A DNA stretch of 64,000 nt from Heterocephalus glaber (GCF_000247695.1 NW_004624801.1:5699578-5763577); one strand, 5' to 3'. Shown: positions 36,330 to 55,165, counted from the stretch's first letter. Translations and numbers: made by a program. The notes: generated by a model from the letters alone, not told the origin.

Positions 36330-37495
36330 GGTGGCCACTTCTGCCCTTCCCTCTGAGCCCCTGCTGCAATGGAGTGAAGATAGAGAAGCCACAGGATGAT
36401 GCAAAGAGCCCTGAGACTGCCACCCTCTGCTGGCAGAGGGTGGAGGGAGGGGGATGGGGGATGGAAGGGTCAGGGTGTCACCGCCTTGAAGGAGCTGCCT
36501 CGAAAATGCCCTGCCCTTTCCAGGATCCTCCCCAGACTGGAGCTGAAAGTGGACCCTGTGAGTGGGTGAGCCCCACCCAACTCCTACTCCCACAGAGGAC
36601 CAGAGAAGGGCTAGTGTTCCCGGTAGGCACAGCAGTGCCCTGCCCTGTCCACACCCTGCACCCAGGAAGCTGACCTGGGCCTGTGGAGCTCTCTTGCAGG
36701 GCTTCTCCAATGGTCCCCAGGCCTGCGCAGGGTGGGGCAGGGTCAGATGAGGATTCCTGAGAGGCGTTTCCTAGCCAGCAGCTGGCAGCCAACTGCTCAG
36801 CCTGCTCCACCCTACAGGTGACATTCCATGGAGGTGACCGGATGGAGCTGGGGGGGGGGGACAGCCCTGTGGCCCCTGCCCCAGGAGAGTGCTCCTTCAA
36901 ACACTAGTGTGGGGGATCAGCTAAACCATGGGAGCTCCTGGGCAGGTCTGAGAGGCAGGAGAGGCTACATCATCAATCTCTCCGAGGCCGAGAGTGCCCA
37001 AAGGACAGGAAAATGGACACTGCAGCACTGAGTTTTCCCGGCGCTCCTTGACCTGCTTACCTGTGCCTGGGGTGGGGCGCCAACCTGCCCGTGGGGTCTG
37101 GTGGTTTCCCACCCTCCCCTAAGCCCCAAGAAAGAGGGCAGGCTGGCAGGAGGGCACACACCAGTGGCCCACCCAGCACTGAGGTCCCAGCTGGGCTGCC
37201 AAGGGGTGGTCCTCTTACAGGGGGCCTAAGCCACCTCCCTCAGACTTCCAGCCTGTGCCTAGAGCCAGCGCAACCAGCAGGGGACGAGGTGCGGGTAGCA
37301 GGCTGGGACTCGGGCCTGGGCCTGCCTCCAGCCAGGTGCTGGGCCTCTGTGGGTAGGATGGGGAACAAATGTGCTGCGAGGGAACAAGCCTCCACGCGTG
37401 CCTTCCAGGCCTGGCAGCTCTAACGGCTCACGCTGATCACCACACACAGGCAGAAAGATAGTTGATACTTCATTTTTACTAGTTCACAGTTTTAG
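36330..37495. other. UNC13D upstream region and WBP2-UNC13D spacer
   Basis: This 1.2 kb contains the UNC13D 5'UTR and promoter; no TATA box is obvious and I cannot place the start site. No retroposon of the common families is visible, which is unusual for a spacer here and fits regulatory content. A short G run occurs at about 36848-36860. Confidence 0.5.
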
Positions 37496-38490
37496 CAAAC
37501 AAATCAAGGTGCAAACAGGGTTTATTTCACATTAATATATTAACTAATTTTTTTTGGTCAAATAAATAGGGAATTCTCTTTAAATATCCATCTCTTCACT
37601 TTGTGGTCAGTCCAGAAACAGTCGAGAGCAAATCTTTGTGCCTGTGGGCACAGGGGAGGCTGAAGGTCCTGCATCTAGGGAGGGCAGGCTGAGAGGCCTG
37701 GGCCTGGTCAGCACACGGGGCGGGGCCCAGGCTCTCAGCCCACCCGACAGCCCCTAGCAGCATGACGGGACAGACGTGCACTCCATGGCTCCTCACAAGA
37801 AGCCTCTTGTAGATGGAGAGGAGATAAGCAGGAAACCAAATTCCAGAATCGCTAGCAGAGAGCAGAGGGGCTCCGTGACTGGGGGGGTCTTGTCCCTGAT
37901 GCCACCCTACCCCCTGGACCATGGTAAAGCCCCTGAAGTCAGAGGCAGCAACAGAATATCCCAGGACAGGTTAGGGAGGGTGGACGTGACTGGGGGCCGG
38001 GCCTGGCAGAATGGAATGTGTGCTGACAGTCTGTCAGGACAGTGGCCCTTCAGGGCGGGCACAGACCAGTGGGAGGAACGTGAGTGCTGGCGAGACAGGC
38101 GGGAAAGCCACATGGCTGGTCTCATGAAGCTCACGAGGCTGAGTGGAGAATTGCTACCAGACTGTGGGGGCTGGACTGTGGTGTAGGAGGTGGCCAGAGT
38201 CCCTCCGTGGGAAGCAGTGTGCAACAGGAACCACAGGACACTCCATGCTCCTGAGGAGAGCCCCAGAGATGGTGAGAGGAAGGCGTGGCAGACCTGGCCT
38301 GGGGAGCTGGGGCGCCTCTCCAGAGGCTGGGGGCCCACCCTTCCCCAAAAAGCTAGTTCTTGGCTACTGTTTATCATCAGCCCCAGGGAAGAACAAGGTC
38401 CTCCCTGACCTCCCAGCACAGATGCAGCCAGCCCCATGGGGAGGGGTAGGAAAGCCATGAGGATGGGGCAGGCAGGAAGGTGGGCGAAGT
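37496..38490 (-). other. WBP2: WBP2 3' untranslated region
   Basis: About 1 kb of unique, GC-moderate sequence after the WBP2 stop has no frame of interest. It turns AT-rich at its distal end, where an AATAAA occurs on the minus strand. Confidence 0.7.
37521..37526 (-). terminator. WBP2: WBP2 poly(A) signal AATAAA
   Basis: The minus strand reads AAATAAACCC here, about 965 bases after the stop. A second TTTATTT-like context is not present nearby on this strand, so it is the best candidate. Confidence 0.65.
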
Positions 38491-46254
<7,764 letters not shown>

Positions 46255-46395
46255 GGTCTCTCCGAAAGAGGTCCCGAGACTCGCAACACAGTGCGCCTGC
46301 GCTCCTCTTCAGCCCGCCTCTAGTGGCGTCGTTCTTTTTTCGGCTAGCCAATCATAACTCCGGTATGGAGGCTGGGCCAATCACTTGATCCCGAG

Positions 46396-46407
46396 TATCA
46401 CGTGATA
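46396..46407. promoter_or_regulatory. Palindromic E-box TATCACGTGATA
   Basis: A perfect 12-base palindrome contains TCACGTGA, the core of USF and TFE/MITF-family (CLEAR-type) sites. It lies about 145 bases upstream of the WBP2 start codon. Confidence 0.6.
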
Positions 46408-46463
46408 ATAGTTTACTCCCTCTCCCTCCTCCTAGTTCATCCTGCATCACAAACAGATTGAAG

Positions 46464-46482
46464 ACTACAATTCTCAGCAGGC
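46464..46482 (+). promoter_or_regulatory. ZNF143/SBS-like motif, first copy
   Basis: ACTACAATTCTCAGCAGGC matches the long ZNF143/THAP11 consensus (ACTACAATTCCCAGAATGC) with few differences. About 210 bases upstream of the WBP2 ATG. Confidence 0.65.
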
Positions 46483-46530
46483 CTAGTTCCCACAACCTCG
46501 GCCTCTCCCTACCCGGGGGTGGGGGGGAGA

Positions 46531-46550
46531 TGCATTCTGGAACTTGTAGT
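46531..46550 (-). promoter_or_regulatory. ZNF143/SBS-like motif, second copy, inverted
   Basis: On the minus strand this reads ACTACAAGTTCCAGAATGCA, close to the consensus, facing the first copy with about 48 bases between them. Confidence 0.7.
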
Positions 46551-46560
46551 CTTCCAGACC

Positions 46561-47591
46561 GTAGGTCGAGTTTGACACCCTACCCCGCCTCCTCAGGCCG
46601 AAATAAACAGCTCTTCACACCCGCGTTAATCCTAAAGGCCCCAAATGCATGCTAATCAAGCGCACTCCAACAGACTTTAACCTGAACTTGGTGTGTGAAG
46701 TGCTGAACAACCATTTAAAGAAACCCTTCATTCACCTGGTACTTTTTCTTGCGTAAGGGAGGAACACCTGTGTATGGCTCTGCCCCCAGTCTTGGGTAGT
46801 CAGTGCGGGCCGTATACATGAGAGAAAGACCCAGTCCTTTCCAAGGCGCAGTGGATGGCCGAGTGAGAACAAACTGCCACCCCTTTAAACCCAGATCCTC
46901 CAGGTGGGCTGCGAAAACTTGTGTGAGGAGCGGAGGCTGAGCCGGGCACCCCCCACCCATCCTCCGCCTTCCCTGTCGCTATAGGGTGGGCGCCCACCTA
47001 AGCCGTCTCCACCTCAGCTGGCCTGGCGGTGGCGCTGCTTCCTCTAAGATGTTAGGGCTTGGCAGTCCAGCCCGCCCTGCTGGGTTGCCTGGAAGATTCA
47101 AACAAGATTTGGAAAAACTGAATGATACTAGGCGAAGTGCGGGACCCGTAGCCAGATATATTTTCAAAGCAAGGCTGACTCTTTTCAGCTCGTGATTCAG
47201 CATCTGGCGCCCGCACTACAACTGTTATCTAAGCTCGCTCCACCCCCGAACTGAATCTTTGAGGGAGATTGGCGGGGGTCCTTAGTCCCCTATTCTCCCA
47301 GGTATTTAATCTTTTTTTTTTTTTTTTTTTTTTTTTTGGTACCGGGGATCGAAATCAGGACCTTGCAGGCGCCGGAACCACTGAGCTAAATCCCCGGCCC
47401 CCCACGTATTTAATCTTAAGGGATCAGAGTTTAATTTCCTGACGAGTGGCACCCAACCTCTCCATCCACCTGCCTGACTTAGCTTTTGAGGAAGATTTCC
47501 TCCTCCGTGATGAAAGAAAAACTGCTGCCCTGGAATATACTGTATTATGATGAAGTCCTTCGCAAGATCATGTTGGGCCTTGCAGTGAATT
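46561..47591. other. WBP2 upstream flank
   Basis: Mostly unique and fairly CpG-rich up to about 47260. A reverse tRNA-SINE occupies about 47314-47405 with TSD GTATTTAATCTT (47302-47313 and 47406-47417). No gene recognised; a divergent non-coding transcript from the WBP2 promoter is possible but unsupported. Confidence 0.6.
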
Positions 47592-47606
47592 AAGGATGGT
47601 CACAGT

Positions 47607-48802
47607 CGATCCCATCCTGTATTGTCACAAGCACATATATATGGCTGGACGGCAAACATGGAGAGAATCATGAAAGTCCAAGCCCTAAGAGACATCTCAA
47701 TGATAGGTTATATGGCAGCAAAGAAGCACCTGGAAATCAACCCTGACCACTCCATCATGGAGACCCTGAGGCAGAAGGCCGAGGCTGACAAGAACGACAA
47801 GTCTGTAAAGGATCTGGCCATCTTGCTTTATGAAACTGCGCTCCTGTACTCTGGCTTCAGTCTGGAGGACCCCAGACACACGTGAATAGGATTTACAGGA
47901 TGATCAAGCTGGATCTCAGTATTGATGAGGATGACCCCACCGATGACAAAACCACTGCTGCTGTCACTGAAGAGATGCTGCCCCTCGACGGAGATGACGA
48001 CATGTCACGCATGGAAGAAGTCGACTAAACTCTGTCCGAAGAACAACTCTGATGCGTGCTCAGTACTTTACCTTCATTCTCGCTGATAGTATATTTCCAA
48101 GGATTTTTTTGTTAACATTGAAGTCTGTATGGCATGATAACTGCTTAAGGAATAGATAAGATTTCTTTCTACTTTTATGTGATACTGTGATACTTTAGGC
48201 ACTAAAGTACAGCTACCAATGCTTTTTGACCTTGGTTTGTTTTATTATTATTATTATTTTTTGGTACCGGGGATCGAACTCTGGTCCTTGTGCTTGGGCA
48301 GCAGGCGGCGAAACCACTGAGCTAAATCCCCGGCCCGACCTTGGTTTGTTTTAATAGGTTGAGATATTTGTAGTAAGACATGTAACTTACTGTTAACTTT
48401 ATGAAGTCTAAAGTGTGTCGTTATCAAGGCGGATTCCTTAGTAGACCAAATCTTCTGTCTCTGAAGTGTTGAGATATCTTAGTCTTTAAAGGAATATTTG
48501 TTACAATAGCTTGAGTTTTCATCTTGTAGGATCTATTTGTTAAAAACTTTCCCCCCTGTAGTTTCAATTCTGCATGTATTAGACTTCTAGAAATAAGTTA
48601 AACTGAAACAACTTGGTGACAGAAACGCCATGGGGCTTGTTTTCCAAAGAAAAGTATTGTTTAGAGGAATTAATTAAACTTCCTAGATATACTGCAAAGC
48701 TGTTTGAAAAATAATTTGGAACAAGGCCTGTGAATGGAAATGGAGTGCCCAGGTCACATTATGCTTCAAGAGGTAACAAATATAGATAATAATAATAAAA
48801 AA
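47607..48802 (+). pseudogene. HSP90AA1: HSP90AA1 processed pseudogene, 5'-truncated
   Basis: The sequence reproduces only the last part of the HSP90-alpha mRNA without introns: coding from the [16 protein letters not shown] region, through [22 protein letters not shown] text (47640-47880), to the conserved MEEVD end (48014-48028), then the whole 3'UTR to an A run at about 48797-48802. Breaks: a 4-base insertion in the STYGW codons near 47632 and a 1-base deletion at about 47872 that leads to an early TGA. Direct repeats flank it: AAGGATGGTCACAGT (47592-47606) and AAGGTGATCACAGT (48800-48813). A later SINE sits in its 3'UTR. It is a typical L1-mediated retrocopy, not a functional chaperone gene. 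Confidence 0.93.
48228..48353 (-). mobile_element. tRNA-derived SINE inside the HSP90 pseudogene 3'UTR
   Basis: A reverse copy (about 48259-48336) is bounded by perfect GACCTTGGTTTGTTTTA repeats (48228-48244 and 48337-48353). It must be younger than the pseudogene. Confidence 0.95.
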
Positions 48803-48913
48803 GGTGATCACAGGGCCAGGGATTTAGCTCAGTGGTTTCATTGCCTGCTGCACAAGCGCAAGGACCCAAGTTTGATCCCCGGTACCAAAAAAAGAAAAAA
48901 AAGGTGATCACAG
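48797..48913 (+). mobile_element. tRNA-derived SINE at the pseudogene 3' boundary
   Basis: A forward copy (about 48814-48896) is flanked by AAAAAAGGTGATCACAG on both sides. The left duplication overlaps the pseudogene A tail and its own TSD, so the SINE landed precisely at the older integration junction. Confidence 0.93.
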
Positions 48914-48975
48914 TGAAATCTACCCCCACTCAGTGGTTAAATTAACTTTGGCACAAGCAGTCTATGTTACATTAA

Positions 48976-49063
48976 AAAAAATTAAGTCATGGTTCCGCCA
49001 CCTGCCTCAAAAGCGCAAGGTCCTGAGTTTGATCCCCGCTACCAAAAAAAAAAAATTAAGTCA
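48976..49063 (+). mobile_element. 5'-truncated tRNA-derived SINE with TSD
   Basis: The copy starts inside the A-box at TGGTTCCGCC (48990) and ends in GATCCCCGCTACC plus A tail; it is flanked by AAAAATTAAGTCA repeats (about 48977-48989 and 49051-49063). It lacks most of the A-box. Confidence 0.85.
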
Positions 49064-49544
49064 AATTATGTGCTGATATTGAAATGGAAAAAAATAAAGG
49101 ACAAAGCAGAGACTAATAGTCTCAAAGCTGGACAGAGACTAACAGTCTCAAGGCTGATGAGTCTCAAGGTTGACAGTCTAAGGCTGGCCTCTCCTGCTAA
49201 ACCCATGAAGGTCACTGTGCCCAAAAGATGAACTGCTGAAGCAACACCTGCCTGTTCCTCCCTATTTCCCTATGTCTTAAAGATAAACTAAGAAAAATTA
49301 AAAAACATTATCTCCACCTCCCTACCCTTTGCTAAGTTCTGCTTCTGTAAATTTCTGCTTGCACCCCCGCCTGGCTAAAGAACAGACAAATATGAAAACA
49401 AACTTAGAAGCAGGGCTCAAACTCTGGAAGGTGATTCTGCTGTGCCCAGTAGTGATCATAAACCTGCCTTCCCTTCAATTCTCTGAGTGCCACTCTCTTC
49501 CTTGATCTGCCTGCCCTTCGAGTACCATTTCAAATATGAATTGT

Positions 49545-49674
49545 CAAGATTTATTAAATACAAGGGCCGGGGATTTAGCTCAGTGGTTCCACCACCTGCC
49601 TCAAAAGCTAAGGACCCAAGTTCGATCCCCGGTACCAAAAAAACAAAAACAAAAAACAAGATCTATTAAATACA
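49545..49674 (+). mobile_element. tRNA-derived SINE with TSD
   Basis: A forward near-consensus copy (about 49563-49648) lies between CAAGATTTATTAAATACA and CAAGATCTATTAAATACA, one mismatch. Confidence 0.93.
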
Positions 49675-49829
49675 GAATGATGTATAAATATACCTCTGTT
49701 TGTGTAGAATGTAGATGTAAAATTTCTGGAAAGATCCACCAGAAATTTTATGTGGCATTACCCTTTTCAGGAATGGTTCTTTATACTTGGGGTGGGCTGG
49801 TGACTCAGGGACATTGTATAGTTTTTGTT

Positions 49830-51340
49830 TGTTTTTTGGTCGTACTGGGAATTGAACTCAGAACCTTCGCAGTGAGCTACATCCCCTATACTATTTTTTA
49901 CTTTGTTTTATTTTTTGAGACAGGGTCTCACTGTGTAGTTCAGGCTGGCCTTGAACTCACTATGTAACCCAGCCTGGGTTCAAACTCACGGTGACCCTCC
50001 TACCTCAGCCTCCCAAGCGCTGGGATTACAGGCCTGCGCCACCATGGCTGGCTACTTTTTTTTTTTGAGATGGTGTAGCTAAATTGCCCAGCTGGGGTCA
50101 AACTTGCCATCCCCCTGGCCTCAAACCTACAAAGTGCTGGGATTCCAGGCACATGCCACCACTTAGGGCTTGTATAGTCTTTTATGCAGTTTGAGTTTTT
50201 GCTGTGTGCGCTTTGACCAAAGTTGAAATGGCTGCAGAATGTTTTTGTTGGTTTAGAAGCACAAAGATCCTTTCCTGTGCCTCAGAGATATACTGACAGA
50301 AGGAAGGTCCCCACACGCATCTTGTCACCCAGAGGGAGTAACTTTCCAGAATCTAACAATACCTTGGAAAGTGTGAGAAATTCCTCAAGTGACCATTTTG
50401 TTTCTTGACCTAGACGCCCCACTGGGCATTCGCAGTTCATGACTATCCTTATTGTATCAATTTCCAACAGCTGAGATTGATAGAAGCCCAACCCTGGTTT
50501 CCTTTGTCAGAAATCTAGTTCCATCTAACTGAGTCATGTTTCTCAATTTGCAAATCTATTTTCCACCTGCATAAAACTGTCTTTGCTTTGTTTTAACCTT
50601 GCTTATGATTTCTTGGTTTACAACTTTTTTGTTGTTGTTGTTATTGAGACAGAGTCTCACTTTGTAGTACAAGCTGGCCTTGAACTCACTATATAGCCCA
50701 GGCTGGCCTGCTCCAAACTCATAGCAGTTTGCCTCAGTGCTGGGATTACAGGTGTGTGCCATCATGCCCAGATTTACAATTTTAATTTTTTTTTTTCCTT
50801 TGGTACTGGGAATCAAACTCAGGTCTTCACACTTGCCAGGTAGGTGCTGAGCCCCTGAGCTACATCCCTGGCCCTACAATTTTAAATATTAATAATCAAC
50901 TTTAAAAAGAAAGAGAAAATTGGGCATGGTGGTGCATGCCTGTAATCCCAGCACTCAAGAGGCTGAGGCAGGAGGAATGCCCTGAGTTCGAGGGCAGCTT
51001 GGGCTACATAGTGAATTCAAGGACAGCCTGGACTATATAGCAAGACCCTGTCTCAAAAAAAATTTTTTTTAAAGAAAGGGAAAACCCATCTAGCTGTGAC
51101 TAGGCATTAATGGCTACTCTGAGAACCATAAAAGGGAAATTGGAGCTGGGCATGGTGGTGAGTACCTGTAATCTCAGCATTCTGGGAGGCTGAGGCAGGA
51201 GGCTCACAAATTCAAGCCCAGCCCAGCAACTCAGTAATTTAGCAAGACTCTGACTCAAAATAAAAATTTTTTTAAAAGACCTGGGGATGTAGCTCAGTGC
51301 AAAGGCCCTGGGTTCAATCCCCTGTACTAAAAAAGAAAAA
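49830..51340. mobile_element. Cluster of B1 and ID-like copies
   Basis: ID-like reverse fragment at about 49835-49890; reverse B1 copies at about 49912-50055 and 50060-50165; reverse B1 at about 50645-50770; reverse ID at about 50795-50875; forward B1 with duplicated right part at about 50918-51065; forward B1 at about 51140-51265 followed by an ID tail to about 51335. The gap 50170-50640 is unique. Confidence 0.7.
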
Positions 51341-51804
51341 AGGGGGCAAGGTAGAGGTGGAGAAAGTGTCCAGCCCAGCCCACTCACTTGCACCCCTTCT
51401 TTTTTGCCAAACATGGAGGTAAAGGCAGATCCAAGTTTCGTGGGGCCTGAAGCTTATACATTTTGGAGGCCCTCTTTAAGAAACCAAATACCTGATGATG
51501 AGTGCACATTAATAAGGCCACACTGAGGCCTCTTGACAGAAGGGGAAATGTCATGAAGAGGAAGTCACAGGGCAGGAGATAGTAAGTTTAACCGGTTCTG
51601 GCTACAATCTCTAACCTCTTTGCAAGTTTTAGAAAAACATATGACCATGTGAACACATTGCTGGGGCTGCTCCCAGGCGGTGGAGGGGCTGGTTGTTGGC
51701 AGCACTCGCACTGAGGCACATAGCAGTTTGTCCTGCACCAAGCCTACAGCAAGAAGGCCCCTGGGTCCGGGTCTCAGCTCAGCTCTCCCCTCCTTCTACT
51801 CCTT

Positions 51805-51920
51805 ACTGCTTGTTTCTTTTTTTTTTTTTTGGTACCGGGGATTGAACTCAGGTCCTTGCGCTTGCACAGCAGGCAGCGAAACCACTGAGCTAAATCCCTG
51901 GCCCTACACTGCTTGTTTCT
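51805..51920 (-). mobile_element. tRNA-derived SINE with TSD
   Basis: Reverse copy (about 51818-51905) between ACTGCTTGTTTCT repeats at 51805-51817 and 51908-51920. Confidence 0.93.
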
Positions 51921-52179
51921 AGTAACATAATATCTCTTTTTGCCTAACAGTGATTGCTGAGAATCTCTAGGCTGGAGCCTCCAATGTGTTGTGCCCAGAA
52001 GTGGTGCAGGAACTCCTGAGATGCCAACCAGGGTGCTGAACCGGTCCCCTCCTGACCCAGAGACGCTTCATCCATTTGCCCCAGTGAGCCAGACAAATAT
52101 CATTTGCACTGAACAATTAATCTCTTTCTAAGTGTGCCACAAATTATAAAGGTTGGTGAATGGTTTTCATATGGTGGCT

Positions 52180-54130
52180 TCCTTCTTGTGTCCATTACTG
52201 GGGATTGAACCTATGGCCTTTGCACCAAGCTACATCTACAACCCTCTTTATTTTTGTTTTGAGTCAAGGTCTCACTAAAATGCTAAATTTCCCAGGCTGA
52301 GCTCAAATTTGTGATCCTCCTGCGTCAGCCTCCCAGAGTGATGCTGGAATTACAGGCGTGCACCATCATGTCTCACTGTGTAGTTCAGGCTGGTCTTGAA
52401 CTCACTATGCAGTCCAGGTTCGCCTCAAACTCACAGCAGTCCTCTTGCCTCAGCCTCCCAAGTGCTGCCTCTCTGCCTGGCAGTTTTTAATTTTTAAAAA
52501 ATTTTAGCCCACAGCTGGGCGTGGTGGCATAGTCTGTGATCCCAACATTAGGGAGGCTGAGGCAAGAGGATCAGTTCATGTTCAAGGCCAGCCTGACTAC
52601 ATGGTGAGACTGTCTCAAAAACAAACAAAAAAAAAAACCCGGAAAATTTTAGCTCACAGTAAGAAATAGATTTAATAGGCCAAGCTGGCATATCCCTCTG
52701 CCACACAAAGAAAATTTATGTCAAACCCTCACTATATTTATTTATTTAGGGTCTCTCTATTTCATCCAGGCAGCTGGCCTAGAACTTTTGCTCTTAACCA
52801 AGCCTCCTGCCTCAGTTTCTCTCAGCAGAGGCTGCCATCGTAGCCAGTGACAGTTGTTATCCTAGCTGTTCATGGGGAGGCCCACTACTAAGCCCTGCCC
52901 TGGTGACAGCGTCCTATCCCTAGTTAATCTCTGCTGCTTCTAATCCCTCCTCAGAAGCAGCAGCCACTGCAGAGCCGACCTTGCTTCTGTGGATGCCCTG
53001 GGTGCACACAGCTGAGCACCCTCTCTCCTGGATGGGAGTTGACCTGCAGCTCCCTGGTCCTGGTGGTCCCTGATGATGAGGCCTCAGCAAAACTGGCTTC
53101 CTGAATCTGTGCCTCCCTTACTGCACTCCTGGAGCAAACCTTCCTGTCCCATTAGCTCCGAGCACATGGGAAAGTCTTGCTGCAATCTCGAAAGCCAAGG
53201 AAAGACCCCCAGCGGGGCAATTCTGAGACTGCCTCTTGGAAGGGACATTTTATAGGAAAGGAGAACTGTCAGAGAGCTGGTGTCCATCCAGAGGTCACTG
53301 GGCTTCTCACCAACAACAGCTGGGTGGGTCACTGATTTCCCAGAACAATTTTAATTCAAGTTTATTTAAAAGTGTTTAGGGATTTTATCACAAGTGCTGT
53401 TTTTCCCAGAAGTAAACTGTGAATTTTAACGACCAAACACAAAACAAGAAAAAAAACCTATTTGCTCAGATCACGTTGGAATGGTTTTTTTCCTCCTTTC
53501 ATCTTTTTCAAATGTATTTATTTATTTTTGTTTTTTGAGACAGAATCTTGCTATGTGTTCCAGGCTGGCCTTGACCTCACTATGTAGCCCAGGTTGGCCT
53601 TGAACTTACAGCAATCCTCCTGCCTCAGCCTCTCTGGTGCTGGGATTACAGGCATGTGCACCACACCTGACTTTTAAAATTTATATTTTGAGGAGGAGAT
53701 TTTTATTTTGTAGCATGATGTACTCTGAAATTTTCCATTATATTTTGTCATTTTAAAAGAACTGATGGCTAGCCATGGTCTTGCATGCCTGTAATTCAAG
53801 CACAGGCTGAGGCAGGAAGATCACATATTTAAGGCCAGCCTGGGCAATTTAGTGCGACTGTATGTCAAAATAAAAAAAGAAATTTAAAGACCAGGGCTGT
53901 AACTCAGTGGGAGAGTGTTTCTGGATTCAATCCCAGTACTGCAAAACCAAAACAAACACACAATGACAACACAAAAGAATTTCTAATGGCTGTGGGATAA
54001 ATTGATTTATGATCCTTGAAAATCTGTATTCCTTTCCTTCCAAGTGTGGTAGTGCACGTCTGTAATCCTAGCACTTGGAAGGCTGAGGCAGGAGGATCAC
54101 TGTGAGCTCAAGGCCAGCCTGAACTGAATA
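52180..54130. mobile_element. B1/ID-rich spacer segment
   Basis: Reverse ID-like piece (about 52195-52245), reverse B1 pieces (about 52255-52370 and 52370-52480), forward B1 (about 52505-52625), reverse B1 (about 53525-53670), forward B1 (about 53765-53870) with ID tail (to about 53945) and forward B1 (about 54045-54125). Positions 52640-53520 look unique. No gene was recognised. Confidence 0.65.
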
Positions 54131-54195
54131 GGAAGGAAGGGGAAGGGAAACAGTAAGGGGAGGGGGAAGGGGAAGAGGAAGAGGAAGAAAAAGTT
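54125..54195 (+). repeat. Polypurine GGGGAAGG tract
   Basis: A G/A-only run (GGAAGG, GGGGAAGGGG, GAAGAGGAAG units) follows the truncated B1 at 54045-54125 and probably arose from its tail. Confidence 0.75.
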
Positions 54196-54394
54196 CATGT
54201 TCCTGAAGTTCAGGCAAGGGTTGGGATGGGATGGGACTCAGGGAGGAGAAGAAAGGATGGAGTTGAGAAATGGGTCTGCATTCATCCAACGCCTAGAGCA
54301 TGCTTAGGGTTCCCAAGAAAGCATCCTATAGTGGGACTTAGGTCATTCTCAACCTGTGTGGAAGGATAGTTGTCTTAGGCACAAGGTTTTATTT

Positions 54395-55165
54395 TTTTTT
54401 CTTTTAAATTCTTTTATTGGTACATTTTAGGGATACAATACAGTCACATTCCTCATTGGGTGCTTGTACCATTACATGAGTATCTTGCTTCTGATTTTTG
54501 CCCCACTCCCCAGTCCTCCCTTCAACGCCCCCACCCCTCCCTATTTGGAAAGGCTTTGTTTCCATTTATTTCTTATCTCATATTTTTTTCTTTCCCTTTT
54601 TAGCTTTCCCCTACCCCTCCCACTTCCCCTACCCCTTGAGACCTTTTCTTCATATTTCACATTATCAATTATTCATTTTAATCCTTATTTACATTTTCAG
54701 TTTCTCATACCAGAGAAACTATTTGGTATTTACACATGTGTGTCCTATTTATTTCACTTAAGAGTATGGCCTCAATGTGCATCCATTTAGCTATAAATGA
54801 CTCTAGTTTCTCATTCTTTTTTTTTTTTGGTACTGGGGATCCAACTCAGGTCCTTGCACTTGCAAGGCAGGTGGTGGAACCACTGAGCTAAATCCCCGGC
54901 CCTCTCATTCTTTTTAAAAAATTTTTTTTATTTTTTATTTTCTCATTATTATTAATTTTTTTTTGTACCAGGGATCGAACTCGGGTCCTTGTGCTTGCAC
55001 AGCAGGCGGCGAAACCACTGAGCTAAATCCCTGGCCCTAGTTTCTCATTCTTTATGGCTGAGTAGTACTTCATTTTATAACAAAAACCACAACCTCTTTA
55101 TCCAGTCTTCAGCTGATGGGCATTTGGGCTGTTTCCAAGCTTTAGCTATTACAAACGGAGGCACA
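54395..55165 (-). mobile_element. L1 3'-end fragment interrupted by two SINEs
   Basis: On the + strand the text TTTATGGCTGAGTAGTACTT, CAACCTCTTTATCCAGTCTT and GCTGATGGGCATTTGGGCTG is the well-known antisense of an L1 3' region. The element is split by two reverse tRNA-SINEs at about 54820-54903 and 54958-55038. CTAGTTTCTCATTCTTT occurs before the first and after the second, with a shorter TCTCATTCTTTTT copy between. Confidence 0.7.

Noticed and set aside
46980..47260. Possible exon of a divergent transcript upstream of WBP2
   Set aside because: CpG-rich with short open frames on both strands, but no splice structure or homology I could support.
47622..47885. Open frame encoding 87 residues of HSP90-alpha
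   Set aside because: It is part of an intronless, truncated retrocopy with frameshifts, A tail and TSDs; no promoter or complete domain.
54464..54790. A 108-codon ORF rich in Leu/Phe/Pro
   Set aside because: Lies in antisense L1 3' sequence, low complexity, no family resemblance.
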